From: Rhodospirillales bacterium
Lineage (GTDB): Bacteria > Pseudomonadota > Alphaproteobacteria > Rhodospirillales > Magnetospirillaceae
Direction of reading: 5' to 3'
DNA: 11,448 bases
Assembly: GCA_030040955.1 (NCBI GenBank)
Contig: JASHSH010000005.1
Span: 1-11,448, forward strand
Shown: positions 7,933 to 11,448 of the stretch, piece after piece
Layout of the letters: every line of letters starts with the position of its first letter
Position numbering within the stretch: the first letter of the stretch is position 1
Notes under the pieces: model-generated
The model's database searches: none
What the model saw: the letters and a program-made list of their open reading frames with translations, nothing else
What the model was told of the DNA's origin: nothing
Program-made: the position numbers and the translations under genes

Positions 7933-7978
7933 CGCAATTGCGAATATTTGACAAATCCCCTCGGGTATCCTACAAATC
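7933..7978. promoter_or_regulatory. Candidate operator: nested palindromes and a helical-phase direct repeat
   Basis: Three ordered elements overlap the promoter. CGCAATTGCG (7933-7942) is a 10-bp perfect palindrome just upstream of the -35. ATTTG-A-CAAAT (7946-7956) is an 11-base palindrome spanning the -35. ACAAATC occurs at 7951-7957 and again at 7972-7978, 21 bases (two helical turns) apart, touching both promoter boxes. Such placement would suit a repressor, or a LysR-type regulator in the manner of CysB, but no regulator gene is in the window and I cannot name the factor. Confidence 0.4.
7948..7976 (+). promoter_or_regulatory. Sigma70-type promoter of the sulfite reductase-cysH operon
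   Basis: TTGACA at 7948-7953 is a perfect -35 box, followed after exactly 17 bases by TACAAA at 7971-7976, a four-of-six -10 match. The predicted start is near 7983, giving a leader of about 33 bases before the GTG at 8016. The site lies in an AT-rich island between GC-rich genes and points at the operon. The -35 identity and spacing make this the best promoter in the window. Confidence 0.62.
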
Positions 7979-8002
7979 TTGCAGCCTAGCCACGCATTTT
8001 TA

Positions 8003-8017
8003 ACACATAGGTTGTGT
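8003..8017 (+). other. Small hairpin over the first start codon of the reductase gene
   Basis: ACACA (8003-8007) pairs with TGTGT (8013-8017) around the loop TAGGT. It would bury the only AGG upstream of GTG 8016 and part of that codon. The next in-frame GTG (8028) lies outside it and has GGATAAG 7 bases upstream. The hairpin is short and its effect is unproven, but it bears on which start is used. Confidence 0.25.
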
Positions 8018-10061
8018 GGATAAGTCAGTGAACGCGATCACCCCGCACGAGACGGAGCCGCTGGTCCGACTCTCCGACGCCGACGAGTACCGCCAAGGTC
8101 TCGGTCGCCGCCTGTCGGGCGAGTGGGACGAGGAGCGCTGGACCGGCTTCCGCGTGCGCTACGGCATCTACGGGCAGAAGCAGCCCGGCGTGCAGATGAT
8201 CCGCATCAAGGTGCCGGGCGGCGTTCTGCCCATCGAGCGCCTGCGCGTGCTCGCCGAGTTCGGCCGGCGTTTCTGCAAGGGCGATCTGCACATCACCACG
8301 CGGCAGGATGTGCAGTGCTATTTCGTGCCGCTTGCCGAGTCGGGCGACGCGCTCGAATTCCTCTACTCGAACGGGCTGACTACGCGCGAGGCCTGCGGCA
8401 ACACCTTCCGCAACGTCACCGCCTGCGCGCTCGCCGGCGTCTGCCCGCGCGAGCATGTGGACGCCGGCGCGGTGGCCGAGCGGGTGGCGCGCAGCTGGAT
8501 CCGCCATCCGCTGGTCCAGCACATGCCGCGCAAGTCGAAGATCGCGATTTCCGGCTGCGGTACCGACTGCGCCGCCTCGTCGATCCACGACCTCGCCTTC
8601 GTCGCCACTGAGCGCGAAGGAAAGAAAGGCTTCGTCGTGCATGCGGGCGGCGGACTCGGCGGCCAGCCGCGCGCCGCGGTGCGCGTGCTCGATTTCGTCG
8701 ACGAGACCGACATCCCCACCGTCGTCGAGACCACGGCGCGGCTGCACCAGCGCTATTCCGACCGCATCAACCGCAACAACGCGCGGCTGAAGTTCCTGGT
8801 CAAGCGCTTCGGCGAGGCGCGATTCATCGAGCTGTTCCGCGAGGAATTCAACCGGCTCAAGGGCCTGTCCCAGCGCCCTTGGCAGAAGCTCGAATGGCGC
8901 GACCCCGGCGAGTCGGAGATCGCCAAGACCCCCGTCGGCGTGGTGCGCCAGCACGATGGCCGCCTCGCCGTGGTCGGCAATCCGCCGCTCGGCCTGCTCT
9001 CGGCCGCGCAGTTCGACGAGCTTGCCGCCATCGCCGAATTCGCGGGGCTTGCCGAGCTGCGCACCACGCGGGATCAGAACATCGTGCTCCCCGGCGTCGC
9101 CGACGCCGACCTCGCCGAGGTGGTGCGCCGCTTGGAGGCGATCGGCATCGCGGTACCGGCCGCGCCCGAGCAGGATGCCAACGTGGTCACCTGCCCCGGC
9201 ACCACCAGCTGCCGCATCGGCATCACCAACTCGCAGAATTTCGCCCGCGCCATCGTCGACGATGTGAAGACCGATCCATCCGCGCGCGGCATCGCGGTGC
9301 GCATTTCGGGTTGCCAGAACGCCTGCGGCCAGCACCAGATCGGCGATTTCGGCTTCCACGGCATGGCCAAGAAGGTCGGCGGCCATCCGGCGCCCCACTA
9401 CCAGATCCATGTCGGCGGCGACGTGCAGACCGGCCGCGTCGGCGTCAACGGCCCGATCGTGCCCGCGCGCCACGCCGTGGCAGCGCTGCGGCTGCTGCGC
9501 AAGGGCTATGCCGAGGGCCGCGCCGAGGGCGAAAGCGTGCGCGCCTGGGCCGAGCGGCTGGGCCGGGCCGGCCTCGCAGCGCTGCTTTCCTCGCTGCAAG
9601 GCGTAGAGGACGACAAGCTGTTCATTGACTATGGCGAGACCGAGATTTTCCCCGGCGCGCCCACCGAGCGGGGCGAATGCGCGGCGCCTTTCGCCTCCGA
9701 CGATCTGCTCGCCGATCTCGCCAACGATGCGCTGATCCGCTGCGACCGCCACTTGCTGGTCGGCCGCGCCGATGACTTCCTGGCCGCCGCGCAGGAGGCC
9801 GCGGTGTTCGCGGTCCGCCGCGCCCTCCACCACGCCATGCGCTTTACCAAGGACGACGAGGCGCCGGAGGCGATCTTCGAGCGGCTTGCCGCGCTGGGCC
9901 CTGGCCCGGTCGCATCGGCCCAGGCCGACTTCGCCGCCTCGCGCGTCGCCGCCCGGGCCGGCGGCTCGGCGGATTCGCACCGCGAGGCGGTCGCGGTGTT
10001 GCTGGACACGGTGCAGGCATCCATGGCCCGCGGCGCCCTCGAGCGGGACGCGGCCGAATGA
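8016..10061 (+). CDS. cysI: Siroheme/4Fe-4S sulfite (or nitrite) reductase with extra C-terminal helical domain
   Basis: A 681-residue hemoprotein with the pseudo-twofold NIR/SIR layout: ferredoxin-like half 1 (about 45-115), siroheme domain 1 (120-290), half 2 (305-375) and siroheme domain 2 (385-520). The cluster ligands are in C-P-G-T-T-S-C (C393, C399) and G-C-Q-N-A-C (C433, C437), the standard CX5C...CX3C. Residues expected to bind the anion are R96 (T-T-R-Q), R132 (F-R-N-V-T), K173 and K175 (P-R-K-S-K). The second Lys favours sulfite over nitrite, since plant nitrite reductase has Asn there. The enzyme would reduce sulfite to sulfide with six electrons, probably from ferredoxin, as no flavoprotein gene is adjacent. 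Residues about 560-681 are an added all-helical domain, possibly HEPN-like as in some Bacteroidetes relatives. The start is GTG 8016, or GTG 8028 with a better ribosome site. Overlap with cysH supports the sulfur role. Confidence 0.87.
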   Translation: MDKSVNAITPHETEPLVRLSDADEYRQGLGRRLSGEWDEERWTGFRVRYGIYGQKQPGVQMIRIKVPGGVLPIERLRVLAEFGRRFCKGDLHITTRQDVQCYFVPLAESGDALEFLYSNGLTTREACGNTFRNVTACALAGVCPREHVDAGAVAERVARSWIRHPLVQHMPRKSKIAISGCGTDCAASSIHDLAFVATEREGKKGFVVHAGGGLGGQPRAAVRVLDFVDETDIPTVVETTARLHQRYSDRINRNNARLKFLVKRFGEARFIELFREEFNRLKGLSQRPWQKLEWRDPGESEIAKTPVGVVRQHDGRLAVVGNPPLGLLSAAQFDELAAIAEFAGLAELRTTRDQNIVLPGVADADLAEVVRRLEAIGIAVPAAPEQDANVVTCPGTTSCRIGITNSQNFARAIVDDVKTDPSARGIAVRISGCQNACGQHQIGDFGFHGMAKKVGGHPAPHYQIHVGGDVQTGRVGVNGPIVPARHAVAALRLLRKGYAEGRAEGESVRAWAERLGRAGLAALLSSLQGVEDDKLFIDYGETEIFPGAPTERGECAAPFASDDLLADLANDALIRCDRHLLVGRADDFLAAAQEAAVFAVRRALHHAMRFTKDDEAPEAIFERLAALGPGPVASAQADFAASRVAARAGGSADSHREAVAVLLDTVQASMARGALERDAAE

Positions 10062-10759
10062 TCGACATATTCGCGCGCGTCAAGGCGTTGCGCGTTGTCC
10101 ACGGTCATCTCGACGGCGCCGAGTTGATCCGCGCCTTCGCCGCCGAGTTCCCGGGCAGCCTCGGCGTGATCAGCTCTTTCGGCGCCGAGGCGGCGGTGCT
10201 GCTCGACCAGGTCGCGCAGGTCGACCCCTCGCTGCCGGTAATCTTCATCGACACCGACGAGCTGTTCGACGAGACCCATGCCTACCGCGAGTCGCTCTCC
10301 CGTCGTCTTGGGCTCACCGGGCTGCGCATCGTGCGGCCGACGGACGAGGAACTGCGCGAGGCCGACGGGCTGTGGCGCAGCGACATCGACGCCTGCTGCA
10401 CCCTGCGCAAGGTCCGCCCGTTCGACCGCGTCCGGCTCGGCTTCGAGGTAATCGTCGACGGCCGCAAGCGCGCGCATGGCCGCAACCGGGCCGAAATCCA
10501 TACCATCGAGGCCGGGGAGGACGGCATCATCAAGCTGAGCCCGCTGGCGAAATGGGACCAGCGCAGGATCGACGCCGCGTTCGAGGAGCGTGGCCTGCCG
10601 CGCCATCCGCTGGTGGCCGAGGGCTATCTGTCGATCGGCTGCTGGCCCTGCACGCGGCCGGTCGCGCCGGGCGGCGAGGTGCGATCGGGACGCTGGGCCG
10701 GATCGGCCAAGAGCGAGTGCGGCATCCACCGTCTCCTCTACCCCGACGCAACGATCTAA
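10058..10759 (+). CDS. cysH: Phosphoadenylyl/adenylyl-sulfate reductase, APS-reductase type
   Basis: A 233-residue thiol-dependent reductase that converts activated sulfate (APS, or PAPS) to sulfite in cysteine synthesis. The nucleotide-binding start S-S-F-G-A-E-A-A-V-L-L is at about residues 44-54, then F-I-D-T-D-E-L-F-D-E-T. Four cysteines in the pattern C113-C114...C195-x-x-C198 indicate a bound 4Fe-4S cluster. That marks the assimilatory APS-reductase subgroup rather than the cluster-free PAPS enzyme of E. coli. The catalytic E-C-G-I-H with C221 is intact near the C-terminus. Its ATG overlaps the reductase stop in an ATGA arrangement, implying translational coupling. The upstream product consumes the sulfite that this enzyme makes. 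Length is normal. No cysD/cysN or cysG lies in the window. Confidence 0.95.
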   Translation: MIDIFARVKALRVVHGHLDGAELIRAFAAEFPGSLGVISSFGAEAAVLLDQVAQVDPSLPVIFIDTDELFDETHAYRESLSRRLGLTGLRIVRPTDEELREADGLWRSDIDACCTLRKVRPFDRVRLGFEVIVDGRKRAHGRNRAEIHTIEAGEDGIIKLSPLAKWDQRRIDAAFEERGLPRHPLVAEGYLSIGCWPCTRPVAPGGEVRSGRWAGSAKSECGIHRLLYPDATI

Positions 10760-10772
10760 TACGTCTGCGCAA

Positions 10773-10819
10773 GAATCTGACTGAGGCGGCATCGAGTCGC
10801 GCCTCAGCCATGCCGATTC
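10773..10819 (+). terminator. Possible hairpin terminator after cysH
   Basis: CTGAGGCG (10781-10788) pairs perfectly with CGCCTCAG (10800-10807) around an 11-base loop, starting 21 bases after the cysH stop. An outer GAATC/GATTC pair (10773-10777 and 10815-10819) could extend it across a small bulge. There is no T tract, so intrinsic termination is doubtful; it may protect the mRNA end. The rest of the 180-base gap to gltB shows no strong promoter or further gene. Confidence 0.4.
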
Positions 10820-10939
10820 CTGGCCCACGAGGGGCGAAAGTGGATTGTGCGGCGCAGTACGCTCATGCATCATGCGAGGTCCTGCGCCGACGCGGCCGAA
10901 TCGCGCCGGGCGAGCGGGGCGGCGGGGGAAGACGAAGGT

Positions 10940-11448
10940 ATGGGCGGCGAGCACGAGCAACCTGGCAGGCAGGGCCTGTACGATCCGCGCAACGAGCATG
11001 ACTCCTGCGGGCTGGGCTTCGTCGCCCATATCAAGAACCGCAAGTCCCACGAAATCGTCCGTCAGGGTCTCGACATCCTGATTCATCTCGAGCACCGCGG
11101 CGCCACCGGGGCGGACCCGGACATGGGCGACGGCGCCGGCATTCTGATCCAGATTCCCGACGCCCTGCTGCGTTCCGAGGCAAAGAAGCTCGGGATCGTG
11201 CTGCCGGAGCTGGGTTCGTACGGGGTTGGCATCTTCTTCCTGCCCACCGACCCGCAGGTCCGCGCGCATTGCGAGAAGATCGTCGAGCGCGCGGCGGCGG
11301 AGGAGGGGCAGGTCTTCCTCGGCTGGCGCGACGTTCCGGTCGACCACAATGTCCCGGGGCCGAGCGTGCGCGCGCTCGAGCCGGTGATCCGTCAATGCTT
11401 CGTCGGCCGCGGGGTCGGCATCGCCGACCAGGACGGGTTCGAGCGCAA
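10940..11448 (+). CDS. gltB: Glutamate synthase large subunit, N-terminal part (3' truncated by window)
   Basis: The frame is open to the window end and gives 169 residues of a protein normally about 1,500 long. It starts the class II glutamine amidotransferase domain. Y-D-P-R-N-E-H-D-S-C-G-L-G-F places the catalytic cysteine at residue 23, to become the N-terminus after propeptide removal. I-V-R-Q-G-L-D-I-L-I-H-L-E-H-R-G-A and D-P-D-M-G-D-G-A-G-I-L-I-Q-I-P are characteristic glutamate synthase blocks. The enzyme transfers the glutamine amide nitrogen to 2-oxoglutarate, giving two glutamates, with a small GltD subunit supplying NADPH electrons. ATG 10940 (purine run gggggaagacgaagg upstream) gives a 22-residue propeptide like relatives. 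In-frame ATG 10865 would give 47 residues and lacks a ribosome site. Domains beyond the amidotransferase part lie outside the window. Confidence 0.93.
   Translation, partial: MGGEHEQPGRQGLYDPRNEHDSCGLGFVAHIKNRKSHEIVRQGLDILIHLEHRGATGADPDMGDGAGILIQIPDALLRSEAKKLGIVLPELGSYGVGIFFLPTDPQVRAHCEKIVERAAAEEGQVFLGWRDVPVDHNVPGPSVRALEPVIRQCFVGRGVGIADQDGFER

Noticed and set aside
8025..9980. A 651-codon - strand frame opposite the reductase gene
   Set aside because: Same mirror-frame effect; the + strand has conserved motifs and the antisense product has none.
9629..11395. A 588-codon - strand frame across cysH and gltB
   Set aside because: It runs antisense over three well-supported genes and an intergenic gap with no domain signal.

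Overview
The window is GC-rich, strongly coding chromosomal DNA, most consistent with an alphaproteobacterium. The main pointers are a PopZ (DUF2497) gene between a TolC-type outer-membrane efflux gene and valS, an order typical of that class, and a bacterial mitofilin/Mic60-like membrane protein, a family centred on Alphaproteobacteria. The genus cannot be told from the sequence. I see no mobile element, CRISPR array, tRNA or rRNA. Nothing suggests recent transfer, although one intergenic block (about 7865-8010) is clearly AT-rich against its surroundings.

Left part (1-4588, all + strand): the 3' end of a TolC-family gene, popZ (polar organising protein), valS (valyl-tRNA synthetase), and an FkbM-type SAM methyltransferase that starts 15 bases after valS and is probably co-transcribed with it. 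Middle part (4589-7815): a Mic60/COG4223-like coiled-coil membrane protein on the - strand, divergent from a polytopic O-antigen ligase/polymerase-like protein on the + strand. The latter converges with a YbfF-like alpha/beta hydrolase, with 3 bases between the two stop codons.

Right part (7816-11448): an AT-rich regulatory region carrying a near-consensus promoter overlapped by palindromic and direct repeats. It drives a two-gene sulfate-assimilation operon. The first gene encodes a siroheme/4Fe-4S sulfite (or nitrite) reductase with an extra C-terminal helical domain. The second, overlapping by ATGA, is cysH, encoding an APS-reductase-type enzyme with the CC...CxxC iron-sulfur cysteines. 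Together they would reduce APS to sulfite and sulfite to sulfide. After a hairpin-containing gap the window ends inside gltB, the large subunit of glutamate synthase.

No gene-free stretch exceeds 300 bases; the largest gaps are 10760-10939 and 7816-8015. The points most worth following up are the domain-extended reductase with its compact operon and operator-like promoter, and the Mic60-like gene sitting beside cell-surface polysaccharide-type genes. I did not find a clearly novel multi-gene system.
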